DNA from: Enterococcus hermanniensis
GTDB taxonomy: Bacteria > Bacillota > Bacilli > Lactobacillales > Enterococcaceae
Direction of reading: 5' to 3'
Assembly (NCBI RefSeq): GCF_001885945.1
Contig: NZ_JXKQ01000001.1
Span: 1 to 64,000, forward strand
Length of the DNA: 64,000 bases
The notes beneath the pieces are model-generated. The model did not search any database. It saw nothing but the letters and a program-made list of their open reading frames with translations, and was not told the DNA's origin. The position numbers and the translations under genes are program-made. The number at the start of each line of letters is the position of its first letter. Positions within the stretch are counted from its first letter, which is position 1. Of the stretch, positions 19,625 through 28,523 are shown one piece after another.

Positions 19625-20554
19625 TTATTTCTTCTTTTTATTCTTTATTAGACGATTTTTGAGTTTATTGAACCATTTATTTACACGATTCGACCCTTCG
19701 GTTACTTCTTCTCCTGTCCGAAATTCCTCAATCGTTACATTTAAAACGCCACCGATTATAATAATCGTTGCAGAAAAATTCAGCCAAAACATCAAGACGA
19801 TAAAACTTCCGATGATTTGATACCCTGAGACGCGTTGAGCAAATGTTTGCGCATAAATACTAAAACCTTGTGCCAATACAATCCAGCCAACAGTGGCAAA
19901 AATCGTGCCCGGTAACGCATATTTCACGCGTACATGGGCATTCGGAATAACGATATAAACGACGCCTAAAATAATTAACAGTACGATTACGGTCACTGGC
20001 CAGCGTAAGGCTAGAAAAGTCGAGATGATCTCAGGAGAAAAGCCAAACATCGGCTGCAACGCATCTAAAATAACTTGTCCCGCACTAAAGACTAGTGCCA
20101 TAGCAATAATTGCCATCATCATTATGCCCACCATTCCGACGGAGACCACTCGACTGATGACAAAATTCCCACGATCCTCTACGCCATATGCTCGATTCAA
20201 TGCTTTTTGCAATGAATTGATGCCTCGGCTAGATGACCATAAAGATGCTAGTACGGAAATCGATAACGCACCACCAGAAGTATTCTCTAATAAGCCAATA
20301 ATTGCTGGTTTCAAAAAACTATAAACATTTGGCGGAATCGCCTCGCTTAGATAGGGTAATACATTTTCAGGGGTAATATTTAGAAAAGGTAGTAAATTAC
20401 CGATCACGATTAAGATCGGAAAAAAAGACAGCAACAAATAATAGGCGACTACCACGGAGCGGTCGCCTATTTCTGTTTCTGTAATATGTTTGCGGATCGT
20501 TTGGATAAAATCCATTAACTTCTTGTTCTCTTTAATTTTATCTATTGGTCCCAT
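19625..20554 (-). CDS. YihY/BrkB-family inner membrane protein
   Basis: 309 residues from the ATG at 20554, chosen because GAGG lies 7 bases upstream. An in-frame GTG at 20587 overlaps the end of map and lacks a site. Six to seven hydrophobic spans and the family pattern VAYYLLLSFFPILI, then SLWSSSRGINSLQKALNRAYG. This family was once misnamed ribonuclease BN; it is a membrane protein of unclear role, possibly a transporter. The basic C-terminal tail is cytoplasmic. It directly follows map and precedes epaA, as in other enterococci. Confidence 0.85.
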   Translation of the reverse strand: MGPIDKIKENKKLMDFIQTIRKHITETEIGDRSVVVAYYLLLSFFPILIVIGNLLPFLNITPENVLPYLSEAIPPNVYSFLKPAIIGLLENTSGGALSISVLASLWSSSRGINSLQKALNRAYGVEDRGNFVISRVVSVGMVGIMMMAIIAMALVFSAGQVILDALQPMFGFSPEIISTFLALRWPVTVIVLLIILGVVYIVIPNAHVRVKYALPGTIFATVGWIVLAQGFSIYAQTFAQRVSGYQIIGSFIVLMFWLNFSATIIIIGGVLNVTIEEFRTGEEVTEGSNRVNKWFNKLKNRLIKNKKKK

Positions 20555-20567
20555 AAAGTTCCTCGTC

Positions 20568-21332
20568 TTAGTACGTTCCTTCTTCACCTTGTGAAGTTAA
20601 AATTTTTGGTCCTTCTTTGGTGATTGCTAGTGTATGTTCGTATTGTGCACACCAACCACCATCTTGTGTGTACGCTGTCCAACCATTTGGATCCATCTTC
20701 ATTTTCCATGTACCTGTGTTGATCATAGGCTCAATGGTAATGACCATACCTTCTTTTAGACGTAATCCTTTTCCAGCTACACCATAGTGTGGGATCGCGG
20801 GTTCTTCATGGATAGTTGGTCCAATGCCATGACCAACAAAGTCACGGACAACAGAAAAGCCTTCGCCTTCTGCATAGGCTTGGATTGCATGACCGATATC
20901 ACCGATGCGGTTGCCCACTTGAGCTTGTTCAATTCCAATATACATCGCTTTTTTTGTAACATCCATCAATTTTTGGATTTCAGGTGATACTTCGCCAACA
21001 GCGTAAGACCAACAAGAGTCAGACATAGCTCCTTTGTATTCAACGCACATATCAACTTTGATCAAATCACCATTTTTCAACGGTTTTTTACGAGGAAATC
21101 CATGACAGATTTCATCATTGATACTACAACAAGTTGCATATTCATAGCCTTCAAAACCAATTTGGGCAGCTACGCCGCCATGGCTTTCGATAAAGTCTCT
21201 AACAAAGACTTCGATGTCCCAACTTGAAACGCCTGGTTTGATAAAATCGCGTAAGTGACGGTGTACATCCGCTAATAATTCTCCAGACTCATTCATCATT
21301 TCAATTTCTCGGTTTGATTTTAGTGTAATCAT
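20568..21332 (-). CDS. map: Type I methionine aminopeptidase
   Basis: 254 residues. Removes the initiator Met from new proteins. The metal ligands can be placed in KVDMCVEYKGAMSDS (two Asp), GHGIGPTIHEEP (His), ITIEPMI (Glu) and QYEHTL (Glu). It is the short cytosolic class Ia form, without the zinc-finger N-terminus. Start ATG with AAGGAG 10 bases upstream. The 3' end is 13 bases from the next gene. Transcribed divergently from the flavodoxin gene, with its own promoter. Confidence 0.95.
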   Translation of the reverse strand: MITLKSNREIEMMNESGELLADVHRHLRDFIKPGVSSWDIEVFVRDFIESHGGVAAQIGFEGYEYATCCSINDEICHGFPRKKPLKNGDLIKVDMCVEYKGAMSDSCWSYAVGEVSPEIQKLMDVTKKAMYIGIEQAQVGNRIGDIGHAIQAYAEGEGFSVVRDFVGHGIGPTIHEEPAIPHYGVAGKGLRLKEGMVITIEPMINTGTWKMKMDPNGWTAYTQDGGWCAQYEHTLAITKEGPKILTSQGEEGTY

Positions 21333-21361
21333 TCGTGTTCGTCTCCTTTTTCATCTTGTCT

Positions 21362-21390
21362 ATTTTAACATAACCCTATAAAGCGAACAA
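21362..21390 (-). promoter_or_regulatory. map: Promoter of map
   Basis: Minus strand TTGTTC, 17-base spacer, TAAAAT, with a TG one base before the -10 (extended form). It lies about 30 bases before the start codon. Confidence 0.6.
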
Positions 21391-21429
21391 ATGGTTAGAA
21401 GCCTAGTTTTCCTTTTGATTTTATTTTGG

Positions 21430-21435
21430 TATAAT
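21430..21435 (+). promoter_or_regulatory. Extended -10 promoter of the flavodoxin gene
   Basis: TGGTATAAT, a perfect TATAAT with the TGn extension, 37 bases before the flavodoxin start. The -35 region is weak. It is back to back with the map promoter. Confidence 0.6.
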
Positions 21436-21472
21436 TGCCTTAAATTTGGCTTAAAGCTGAGGAGGAATTTTT

Positions 21473-21916
21473 TTGACATTAGCAAAAATCGTTTATGCAA
21501 GCATGACTGGAAATACCGAAGAAATCGCTGATATTGTGGCCGAAGCCTTCGAAAATTTAGATATTGAAGTTGAGATTGATGAGTGTACTCAAGTAGAAGC
21601 AGAGGATTTCGAAGATGCAGATATCTGTGTCGTTGCAACGTATACGTACGGCGAAGGTGACCTACCTGATGAGATCGTTGATTTTTATGAAGATTTACAA
21701 GAACTAGATTTAAGCGGAAAGATCTTCGGTGTTTGTGGATCTGGGGATACTTTCTATGATGAGTATTGTAAATCAGTCGATGATTTTGATGCGGCCTTTG
21801 TTAAAACCGGTGCGACGCGCGGTGCTGACGTGGTGAAAATCGAAATGGCTGCTGAAGAAGAAGATATCGAAAACTTAGAAGCTTTCGCTAAAAAAATTGT
21901 CGCTGCTGCATCATAA
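21473..21916 (+). CDS. Flavodoxin
   Basis: 147 residues, a short-chain flavodoxin. The FMN phosphate loop is SMTGNTEEIAD near residue 10. Further signatures are TYTYGEGDLPDE around the isoalloxazine ring and GSGDTFYDEYC. Very acidic, as usual. A low-potential electron carrier whose partner is not encoded nearby. It starts with TTG, preceded by GAGGAGG at an ideal 7 bases; no ATG fits. Monocistronic between its promoter and a terminator. Confidence 0.92.
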   Translation: MTLAKIVYASMTGNTEEIADIVAEAFENLDIEVEIDECTQVEAEDFEDADICVVATYTYGEGDLPDEIVDFYEDLQELDLSGKIFGVCGSGDTFYDEYCKSVDDFDAAFVKTGATRGADVVKIEMAAEEEDIENLEAFAKKIVAAAS

Positions 21917-21922
21917 AAAAAG

Positions 21923-21960
21923 AAAAAAGAGTGCCTGAAAAAATCGGGTACTCTTTTTTT
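21923..21960 (+). terminator. Terminator of the flavodoxin gene
   Basis: Thirteen-pair stem AAAAAAGAGTGCC with GGTACTCTTTTTT, 11-base loop, ending in a T run, just after the stop codon. Confidence 0.85.
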
Positions 21961-21973
21961 GAACATATTTTCT

Positions 21974-22001
21974 TTGGAGAATTTCAAAGAAATGCTAAGA
22001 T
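21974..22001 (+). promoter_or_regulatory. Promoter of the M29 aminopeptidase gene
   Basis: TTGGAG, 16-base spacer, TAAGAT, about 26 bases before the start codon. Confidence 0.5.
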
Positions 22002-22027
22002 AGTACTAATGAAATGGAGGGATTTGA

Positions 22028-23266
22028 ATGGTTCTATCAAACTTTGATACACTTTTAAAAAAATACGCTCACCTGATCGCAAAAGTTGGGGTCAATGTCC
22101 AAAAGGAAGATACTGTTGTTGTTTATGCTAGCGTTGAACAAGCACCCTTAGCACGCTTAGTAACGAAAGAAGCCTATCAGTTAGGTGCCGCTGAAGTCAT
22201 TGTCCAATGGAACGATGATGAAATCCAAAGAGAATTTTTAAGCCATGCAAAAGATGATCGAATCAATGAAGTGCCAGCTTATAAAATAGAGGAAGCCAAT
22301 ACTTTCGCTGAAAAAAGAGTGACTCGGATTAGTATCGTCTCACAAAATCCAGATGCACTTTTAGGTGTCGATACCAATCGAGTGGCGGCTTTCCAATCAG
22401 CACGTGGAAAAGCATTGCAAGCGGTGATGGAAGCGACGCAATCAAACAAATTACGCTGGACCGTGGTTGCGGCCTCAAGTCCTGCTTGGGCTAAAAAGGT
22501 TTTCCCTGAGCTTACTACAAGTGAAGAACAAGTTGATCGTTTGTGGGATGAGATCTTCAAAACGACGCGCATTTACTCAGAAAATCCGGTCAAAGCATGG
22601 GAAGAACATGATGCTGCGATGCGCGAACAAGCGGAACGATTGAATAAAGAACAATTTTCTGCTTTACATTACACCGCTCCTGGTACTGATATCATCATCG
22701 GATTACCTGACAATCATGTTTGGGAAGGCGCTGGGAGTTTTGCCGCCGATGGTAATGAGTTTATGGCAAATATGCCGACAGAAGAAGTCTTCACGGCTCC
22801 TGATCGTAATCGAATCGATGGCTATATCACTAGCACGAAACCATTAAGCTATGCCGGAACAACTTTGAATGAAATGAAATTTACCTTTAAAGACGGAAAA
22901 GTCGTTGAGTTCTCAGCCAAAGAAGGTGCCGACGTATTGTCTTCTTTATTATCGATCGATGAAGGTGCTAAACACTTGGGAGAAGTCGCACTTGTTCCAG
23001 ACCCATCACCAATCTCACAATCAGGCATCACTTTCTTCAATACTTTATTTGATGAAAATGCTTCGAACCATTTGGCACTAGGTGCTGCTTATCCTTTCAG
23101 TGTTGAAGGTGGGACCGAGATGACCAAAGAAGAATTGGCGCAAGCTGGCTTGAACAGTAGCCAAACTCACGTCGATTTCATGGTTGGATCTGCTCAAATG
23201 GACATCGACGGAATTCGTAAAGACGGCTCAACTACACCAATCTTTAGAAATGGTGATTGGGCTTAA
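22028..23266 (+). CDS. M29-family metallo-aminopeptidase (AmpS/PepS-like)
   Basis: 412 residues, the full length of the M29 family (aminopeptidase T, AmpS, PepS). The N-terminal domain carries VVVYASVEQAPLARLVTKEAY. The C-terminal catalytic part has SFAADGNEFMANMPTEEVFTAP, including the family Glu motif, and later GSAQMDIDG with an acidic ligand near the end. Cytosolic exopeptidase using two metal ions and probably acting on peptides from uptake or protein turnover. Start ATG with GGAGGG 7 bases upstream. Monocistronic, ending at a bidirectional terminator shared with tRNA-Arg. Confidence 0.9.
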   Translation: MVLSNFDTLLKKYAHLIAKVGVNVQKEDTVVVYASVEQAPLARLVTKEAYQLGAAEVIVQWNDDEIQREFLSHAKDDRINEVPAYKIEEANTFAEKRVTRISIVSQNPDALLGVDTNRVAAFQSARGKALQAVMEATQSNKLRWTVVAASSPAWAKKVFPELTTSEEQVDRLWDEIFKTTRIYSENPVKAWEEHDAAMREQAERLNKEQFSALHYTAPGTDIIIGLPDNHVWEGAGSFAADGNEFMANMPTEEVFTAPDRNRIDGYITSTKPLSYAGTTLNEMKFTFKDGKVVEFSAKEGADVLSSLLSIDEGAKHLGEVALVPDPSPISQSGITFFNTLFDENASNHLALGAAYPFSVEGGTEMTKEELAQAGLNSSQTHVDFMVGSAQMDIDGIRKDGSTTPIFRNGDWA

Positions 23267-23270
23267 AAGA

Positions 23271-23308
23271 AAAAACACCGATTAAAAATTTTAATCGGTG
23301 TTTTTTTG
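23271..23308. terminator. Bidirectional terminator between the M29 gene and tRNA-Arg
   Basis: Near-perfect stem AACACCGATTAAAA with TTTTAATCGGTGTT, flanked by A and T runs. It serves the plus-strand aminopeptidase gene and the minus-strand tRNA. Confidence 0.9.
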
Positions 23309-23309
23309 A

Positions 23310-23383
<74 letters not shown>

Positions 23384-23393
23384 GTGCTCTCTC

Positions 23394-23422
23394 ATTGTAG
23401 CCATTTTAGATTAATTTCGCAA
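23394..23422 (-). promoter_or_regulatory. Promoter of tRNA-Arg
   Basis: Minus strand TTGCGA, 17-base spacer, TACAAT, 11 bases before the mature 5' end. Confidence 0.65.
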
Positions 23423-23474
23423 GATAACTAATAAAGATTTAACGGATTTTGCGAATGCCTTATTTTATTATCTT

Positions 23475-23501
23475 AAAAAATCCTTTTAGAGTAGAAAAGG
23501 A
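23475..23501 (-). terminator. Terminator of the helicase gene
   Basis: Minus strand stem TCCTTTT with AAAAGGA, 7-base loop, followed by six T residues, shortly after the stop codon at 23508. Confidence 0.72.
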
Positions 23502-23507
23502 AAAGAC

Positions 23508-24686
23508 TTATTTCCGTCTTTTCCCTTTGCTTTTTTTACTCTTTTTCTTTTTAGGATCTGCTTGTCGAACCGGTTCTTCGGTTAATAGTTCACCGCCAAA
23601 TAGATAAATCGGTGCAACAGGCAACTCAAGTTTTTTCGCGATTTTTAGTAGATCTGCTTTGTCTGCTGGTGTTACAAACGTGATAACAACCCCTGTTTCA
23701 CCCATACGTCCTACCCGACCAGCCCGATGAAGATAGCTTTCTTCACTCAACGGCACATCCGCATTGACCACAAATGGCAACGACTCGATATCTAAACCGC
23801 GGCTAGCTAAATCAGTGGTTAGGAGTCCTAAAACTTGATGCTTTTTAAACTGTTCAATCGCATTTTTGCGTAAAATTTTTGATTGGTCTGAGGCCAAACT
23901 AGCTACAGGTAATTGGTGGAACAATAACTTTTCTTCTGCACTCCCCATATCGCTAAGCTGGTTAAAGAAAATCATTCCCCAGAACGCGGGCATGTTTAAC
24001 AAACGACGCATTTGATCCACTTTTTTACGGTCATTGGTTTCGATATAAAAATGTTGGACGTCTCCTTGACTGTCGTCTTCTTTTGTTACGTCGACTACTA
24101 ACAAATCCGATTCGATCGTATTCAATTCGTCCAATACGACATCCGCTGTCGCTGAGAAATACAATCGTTGGGCTTCATTATCGGTCGTTTTCAAGATTTT
24201 TTGAATCAATTGAAAACTTTGTCCTTGGACCAACTGATCGACTTCATCAAACACCAAGGTTTTGATTGCAGGTGCTTTGATTTTTTTAGCACTGATCAAT
24301 TCCAATACTCGACCGGGTGTTCCGACTAATAGTTCTGGTTTTTTCTTCAATGCTTCATGTTGGCGTTTGACATTCGCTCCACCGATCAACGCCTGCACTT
24401 TCATGCCAGAGCCAGCCAACCATTTGCGAGCAACCTCTACGACTTGCATCGCTAATTCTTGCGACGATGTCAAGACCAATACTTGGCTTGCCTTTCCAGC
24501 TTCTAATTTATTGATCAATGGTAATAGATACGCCAGTGTTTTCCCGCTACCTGTAGGTGCGATTCCGACCAAATGCTTTCCTTCTGTAATTGGTTCAAAG
24601 ACGCTTGCTTGGATCAACGCTGGTTTTTGAAAACCTGCAGTCTCCCAATTTTTTTGTAAAAATGGTACAAATTCTTGATTATTCAT
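23508..24686 (-). CDS. yfmL: DEAD-box RNA helicase, YfmL-like
   Basis: 392 residues, a compact two-domain helicase. The Q-motif region starts NWETAGFQKPALIQ. Walker A is APTGSGKT (43-50). Motif II reads DEVD (147-150) instead of DEAD. Motif III is SATA. The C-terminal RecA domain carries TTDLASRGLDI and HRAGRVGR. A Lys-rich tail replaces an RNA-binding domain. The start and length resemble B. subtilis YfmL, a helicase linked to ribosome assembly. Start ATG with AGGGG close by. It is 8 bases downstream of the oxidoreductase gene, so probably in one transcript with sfsA. DEVD variants occur in active helicases. Confidence 0.85.
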   Translation of the reverse strand: MNNQEFVPFLQKNWETAGFQKPALIQASVFEPITEGKHLVGIAPTGSGKTLAYLLPLINKLEAGKASQVLVLTSSQELAMQVVEVARKWLAGSGMKVQALIGGANVKRQHEALKKKPELLVGTPGRVLELISAKKIKAPAIKTLVFDEVDQLVQGQSFQLIQKILKTTDNEAQRLYFSATADVVLDELNTIESDLLVVDVTKEDDSQGDVQHFYIETNDRKKVDQMRRLLNMPAFWGMIFFNQLSDMGSAEEKLLFHQLPVASLASDQSKILRKNAIEQFKKHQVLGLLTTDLASRGLDIESLPFVVNADVPLSEESYLHRAGRVGRMGETGVVITFVTPADKADLLKIAKKLELPVAPIYLFGGELLTEEPVRQADPKKKKSKKSKGKRRK

Positions 24687-24694
24687 AGTTTCCC

Positions 24695-25696
24695 CTATTT
24701 CTTGTCGGCATCAAAAACAATACCCGCACTTTTTCTCATATCATAAATCACTTGGTTTACATTTCGGGCAAGCTCTACCCATTCTTCATAAAACGTTCCT
24801 AACTCACGATCCGTTGGATTCATGATTACTTTTGCAAAATCATTGGCTTCTTCGACCATGGGATTTTCTAATTGATGCACGTTCAATTTTTCTCTTTGTA
24901 CATGGGCACGATCATGAAATACTGCTTCATCGATCGAGTTGACTGCGTTTAATACTAAGGTCCCATTAGTTAAGTAAATCTCCGAAGCTTGGAAGCTATC
25001 AGTCATTTTCCCCGTGCGAATCGTCACGTCAAAATTATCATAACGTAAGATCCCTGTTCCAAAACCGTCTACACCAGTGCGAATCTTTTTAGCAAAATAA
25101 AGACTCTCATTGGGCATTCCAAACCAAGCCAAGGCAGCATAGATTGGATACACGCCTAAATCAACTAAGGCGCCCCCTGAAAAATGTGGTGAGAAAATAT
25201 TTGGTTCATCGCCATCTAAGACTTGATCGTAACGAGAAGAATATTTCATAAAGCTAAAATCAGCCCCTACGATATGATCTTTTAAAGGTAAAAAATCGGC
25301 AACGGTTTTAAAGGCTTGCTCATGGATATTTCGAGCGGCTTCAAAAAAGAAAACTTGTTTTTGGTTCGCTAATTCAATGATTTCATCCATTTCGTTTGGC
25401 GTTGAAAAGGCCGGTTTTTCAACAATCACATTTTTACCAGCTAGAATTGCTTGCTTAGCTTGTTCAAAGTGTAAGCTATTTGGGGAAGCAATATAGATCG
25501 TATTCAAATGCTCGATCGCAAAAAAAGTCGCTAAATCTGTCGCGTATTCTATGTCGCCATATTTTTCACCAAATTTTTGAGCACTCGCTAATTTTCTTGA
25601 ATAGACTGCTGCAAGTTGATACTTTCCTGTTTCGTGTGCGGCTTGGACAAACTGTTCAGTGATCCAGTTCGTCCCAATAATTCCTAGATTAATCAT
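24695..25696 (-). CDS. Gfo/Idh/MocA-family NAD(P)-dependent oxidoreductase
   Basis: 333 residues. The N-terminal Rossmann fold has GIIGTNWITEQF at the start. The family motif EKPAFST (catalytic Lys) is near residue 95. A C-terminal beta domain follows, with GGALVDLGVYPIYAALAWFG, which includes the usual G-x-x-x-D-x-G-x-Y signature. It probably oxidises or reduces a sugar or inositol-like compound; the substrate is not evident. Its start codon overlaps the sfsA stop by 4 bases (ATGA), so the two are translationally coupled. Confidence 0.88.
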   Translation of the reverse strand: MINLGIIGTNWITEQFVQAAHETGKYQLAAVYSRKLASAQKFGEKYGDIEYATDLATFFAIEHLNTIYIASPNSLHFEQAKQAILAGKNVIVEKPAFSTPNEMDEIIELANQKQVFFFEAARNIHEQAFKTVADFLPLKDHIVGADFSFMKYSSRYDQVLDGDEPNIFSPHFSGGALVDLGVYPIYAALAWFGMPNESLYFAKKIRTGVDGFGTGILRYDNFDVTIRTGKMTDSFQASEIYLTNGTLVLNAVNSIDEAVFHDRAHVQREKLNVHQLENPMVEEANDFAKVIMNPTDRELGTFYEEWVELARNVNQVIYDMRKSAGIVFDADKK

Positions 25697-26442
25697 GCTT
25701 TTTCCACCTTTCCTTGATTTGGATCAATAAATGGTTGGTTCAGGTCAAACGTAACTGCCCCTTTAAGGGCGATTGTTTCTTGATCTACCTCACAATTATA
25801 CGCTAAAATTTGCACGCCGTCTGCTGTAGCCTGTTTTATGGCCTCAGAAAGGGCCGGTTGCATCGCAGAATGAATCGTAGCTACATTTATTTTAGGAAAT
25901 TGAACGATAAAAAGTACAAAACAATGATAACCTCGTTGTTGTGCTTGTTGAAGTTCTTCAACATGTTTTAACCCTCTCATCGTTGGCGCATCGGGAAAAG
26001 CGCCCACGCCTTGATTTTCCAAAGTCATTCCCTTGACTTCAACAAAACCTTTTTCTTGTTGATCCGTTTCAAAATAAAGATCAAATTTTGAATGGCCATA
26101 GGTCACTTCTCTTTTTAACAAAGAAAGTGCCCCTTCTATACCTGGTAAAGAAACCAAGCCTGATAAAATGCCCTCTGCAGCAAGAGCGTTTGGAATCTGT
26201 GAATCGATATTGATCCACAGTGCGTTCTTCTTTACCGCAATCAAATCATAAGCCGTTTTCCGTTTTACCGCAGGTTGATAATTGACGGCAACCGTCACAC
26301 CAGGAATAAGCAGTTCTTTGCATCGTCCGGTATTTTTAACATGCACAATAATTTCTTCGTCTGTAGCGATTAAACGGCATCGTGCGATAAATCGATTGCT
26401 TCTTTCTAAAAATCGGGCTAATTGGATCGCAGAATAGTTCAT
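25693..26442 (-). CDS. sfsA: SfsA-family DNA/RNA nuclease-like protein
   Basis: 249 residues from the ATG at 26442 (AAGGA upstream); an in-frame TTG at 26451 is too close to the site. The protein starts with an OB-like domain (CRLIATDEEIIVHVKNTGRCKELL), then an endonuclease-like fold with YGHSKFDLYFE and EVKGMTLE. The D and E-x-K residues fit the metal-binding site noted for SfsA homologues. Named sugar fermentation stimulation protein from E. coli; its true role is unsettled. Its promoter overlaps the leader of the divergent gene at 26550. Confidence 0.92.
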   Translation of the reverse strand: MNYSAIQLARFLERSNRFIARCRLIATDEEIIVHVKNTGRCKELLIPGVTVAVNYQPAVKRKTAYDLIAVKKNALWINIDSQIPNALAAEGILSGLVSLPGIEGALSLLKREVTYGHSKFDLYFETDQQEKGFVEVKGMTLENQGVGAFPDAPTMRGLKHVEELQQAQQRGYHCFVLFIVQFPKINVATIHSAMQPALSEAIKQATADGVQILAYNCEVDQETIALKGAVTFDLNQPFIDPNQGKVEKA

Positions 26443-26508
26443 TTTTATCAAAATCCTTCTAAAAAAAGTTAAATAGTCCTTAAGTCGGATGGAAAGAGGA
26501 CGGACTTT

Positions 26509-26537
26509 ATTATATAGTATAACAAAGCTAGTGTGAA
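26509..26537 (-). promoter_or_regulatory. sfsA: Promoter of sfsA
   Basis: Minus strand TTCACA, 17-base spacer, TATAAT. Only one base off consensus in the -35 and none in the -10. The -35 overlaps the ribosome binding region of the divergent gene. Confidence 0.72.
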
Positions 26538-26549
26538 AGGAGTTTTTTG

Positions 26550-26903
26550 ATGAGATTGAAATGGCCGGTCTTTCTAAGTGCGACCTCTTTGGGGATTGCT
26601 GCTGTGACCTCTAGTCTTGTTCATAAACATGAAAACAAAGATTTAAATCAGCTCTATGTTGGGTCTTGGGAGTTTGTTCACCCCAATCGCCAAACGAAAC
26701 ATACGATTATTATCTATCCAGATCTTTCGATTATTTTAGATGGAACAGCAATTATCTATCAGTTGATTGAATTAAGTGAACAAAAGTTAGCGATTCAAGA
26801 CCAATACGGCTACCATTTATTGATCAAAACAAAAAACGGTATTCCAGACACACTCTATGATGAACTGGATGATTTATCTTTACCTCTTGTATCAAATAAT
26901 TAA
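26550..26903 (+). CDS. Small secreted or membrane-anchored protein, DUF4828-like
   Basis: 117 residues from the ATG at 26550 (AAAGGAG 7 bases upstream); a TTG directly before it is not needed. Residues 5-24 are a hydrophobic signal or anchor. The rest is a small beta-rich domain (GSWEFVHPNRQTKHTI, then YPDLSIILDG), which looks like a lipocalin-like or DUF4828 fold; the family name is from memory and uncertain. It probably faces the outside. Monocistronic, ending in a strong terminator. No function can be given. Confidence 0.7.
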   Translation: MRLKWPVFLSATSLGIAAVTSSLVHKHENKDLNQLYVGSWEFVHPNRQTKHTIIIYPDLSIILDGTAIIYQLIELSEQKLAIQDQYGYHLLIKTKNGIPDTLYDELDDLSLPLVSNN

Positions 26904-26916
26904 ATAGCAATTATTC

Positions 26917-26970
26917 CTCTCCAGTAACGTCCATGTAAAAGCTGAACGTTACTGGGGAGTTTTTATTTTT
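26917..26970 (+). terminator. Terminator of the DUF4828-like gene
   Basis: Fourteen-pair stem (CTCTCCAGTAACGT with ACGTTACTGGGGAG), 15-base loop, then TTTTTATTTTTT. Confidence 0.9.
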
Positions 26971-27079
26971 TCAGCGGAGGATTCCGTCGTTTTTCACGAC
27001 AGATTTCAGCTCCTCTTTTTTTTTGCATGTGGTGTACTTAATACATATCCCCTATTCAAAAGAAAAGGCGGTGGAAACT

Positions 27080-27748
27080 TTGAACAAAGCATTTCTAAAA
27101 AAATATGTTACTCCACTCAAATTGTTTAGACTCAGTTACTGGGGATATGGCGGACTATCCTATTATTTATTACGAAATTCTGTAATTCAGTTTATCGTCA
27201 TTGATTCCTTTTTGGCTTATCTAGCGATTGAAATTGGACTATTTTACTTGAAAACGAATAAAAAACTATTTTTTTTATTATGGTTGCTTTTTTTCCCTAA
27301 TAATACTTACCTTTATACCGATATTATCCATGTCAGTCGTTTGAGCTTTTATCCAACAAATAGTTTGATTATGACCTTGAATCCTACGACTTGGTTATGT
27401 TTTTTTTGGATGCTCCTAGGCATCTTTCTTTTGATTTATGTTGGAAATCTGCTTATACGACAAATAAGCGATTGTTTGAAAAGAAACTATGAACTTAATC
27501 ATCAAAAATGTTTTTTAGTCAACGGGCTATTTTTACTTTTATTTAGTTTTGGTACATATATTGGCCGTTTTCTACGTTTTAATACAATTGATTTATTTTC
27601 TAAGCCATTAACAGTCTTGAGTAAAATTTTTTATTCACTAAATATAGATGCCTGTTTATTTATCGCAAGCATGACCATTTTTCAATTGATTATTTTTTTC
27701 TTTTTGACCCATGAACATAAAAGCTTTATGCATAGATCCAATCAATGA
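27080..27748 (+). CDS. DUF1361-family polytopic membrane protein
   Basis: 222 residues with about six hydrophobic spans. The segments LFFPNNTYLYTDIIHVSRLSFYP and SFGTYIGRFLRFNTIDL (each read with its asparagine-proline and GRFLRFN signatures) mark the DUF1361 family. I set the start at TTG 27080, where AAGGCGGTGG gives a ribosome site; the open frame reaches back to a TTG at 27023 that has none. It lies 15 bases before the exporter pair and probably shares its transcript. Function unknown. The gene is visibly more AT-rich than the division genes. Confidence 0.72.
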   Translation: MNKAFLKKYVTPLKLFRLSYWGYGGLSYYLLRNSVIQFIVIDSFLAYLAIEIGLFYLKTNKKLFFLLWLLFFPNNTYLYTDIIHVSRLSFYPTNSLIMTLNPTTWLCFFWMLLGIFLLIYVGNLLIRQISDCLKRNYELNHQKCFLVNGLFLLLFSFGTYIGRFLRFNTIDLFSKPLTVLSKIFYSLNIDACLFIASMTIFQLIIFFFLTHEHKSFMHRSNQ

Positions 27749-27763
27749 AAGGAGATTTACCAC

Positions 27764-28510
27764 ATGGAAGAGTTTGATACTAAAAATGCAGCCTTGCTTT
27801 TGAGATATGGAAAAATCATGTTAAAAAGTAACTATGCAACAAATGATGTCAAAAACAATTTGATGAAAATGGCCTGCTTTATCAAGTCGGCTGAATACTC
27901 TTTTTTTGTCACTGAGACAGCATTAGTAGTGATCAATTCGATCGATAACGAAGTTCGGATGGTTACCGTTAAAGACAATGCCTACAATTTTGAAAAAACA
28001 ACGTTGGTAGAAAAAGAGGTCACATCATTTTATAACAATCAGATCTCAACAGATACTTTATATAAAAAATTAGCTGCTATCGACCATACAGCAGTTGATT
28101 TTCCCTTATATATCCAACTACTTTGTGCCGGAACGATTTCTGGTGCTGCGTACTGTATGTTTAATCAAACATCAGCCGTTGCTTTTTTAGCTTTTTTCGT
28201 TACGATCATTGCTTACTTCGTCTATTTATTGGTCCAAAAATTCTTACAAGTAAAAATGTTGTCGGCGTTGGTTTATTCTTTATGTGTCTCGATTATTTCG
28301 ATTGTTCTTTATAAAAAAGCCCTCATTCCAGATTCCTTTTCCTTGATTTTAAGCGGCTTGATGCCCTTGCTTCCCGGATCAGTCATCGTAAATTCCATCA
28401 AAGCCAGTATCAATGGAGATTACATTTCTGGTTTGACCCAAGGCATCTATGCGATCAACACCATTTTGATGTTAGTTTTTCCAGTTGTCTTTGTATTGAC
28501 CAACACTTGA
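27764..28510 (+). CDS. Threonine/serine exporter family protein, large half (ThrE N-terminal type)
   Basis: 248 residues: a soluble N-terminal domain of about 120 residues, then five hydrophobic spans. The order of domains and the opening LLRYGKIMLKSNYATNDVKNNL fit the DUF1212 half of ThrE-type exporters. In many Firmicutes ThrE is split into this large subunit and a small one encoded next; here the second gene follows after 13 bases. Likely exports small amino acids such as Thr or Ser, or a related compound. Start ATG with AAAGGAG upstream. Confidence 0.82.
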   Translation: MEEFDTKNAALLLRYGKIMLKSNYATNDVKNNLMKMACFIKSAEYSFFVTETALVVINSIDNEVRMVTVKDNAYNFEKTTLVEKEVTSFYNNQISTDTLYKKLAAIDHTAVDFPLYIQLLCAGTISGAAYCMFNQTSAVAFLAFFVTIIAYFVYLLVQKFLQVKMLSALVYSLCVSIISIVLYKKALIPDSFSLILSGLMPLLPGSVIVNSIKASINGDYISGLTQGIYAINTILMLVFPVVFVLTNT

Positions 28511-28523
28511 TAGGAGCGAAAAA

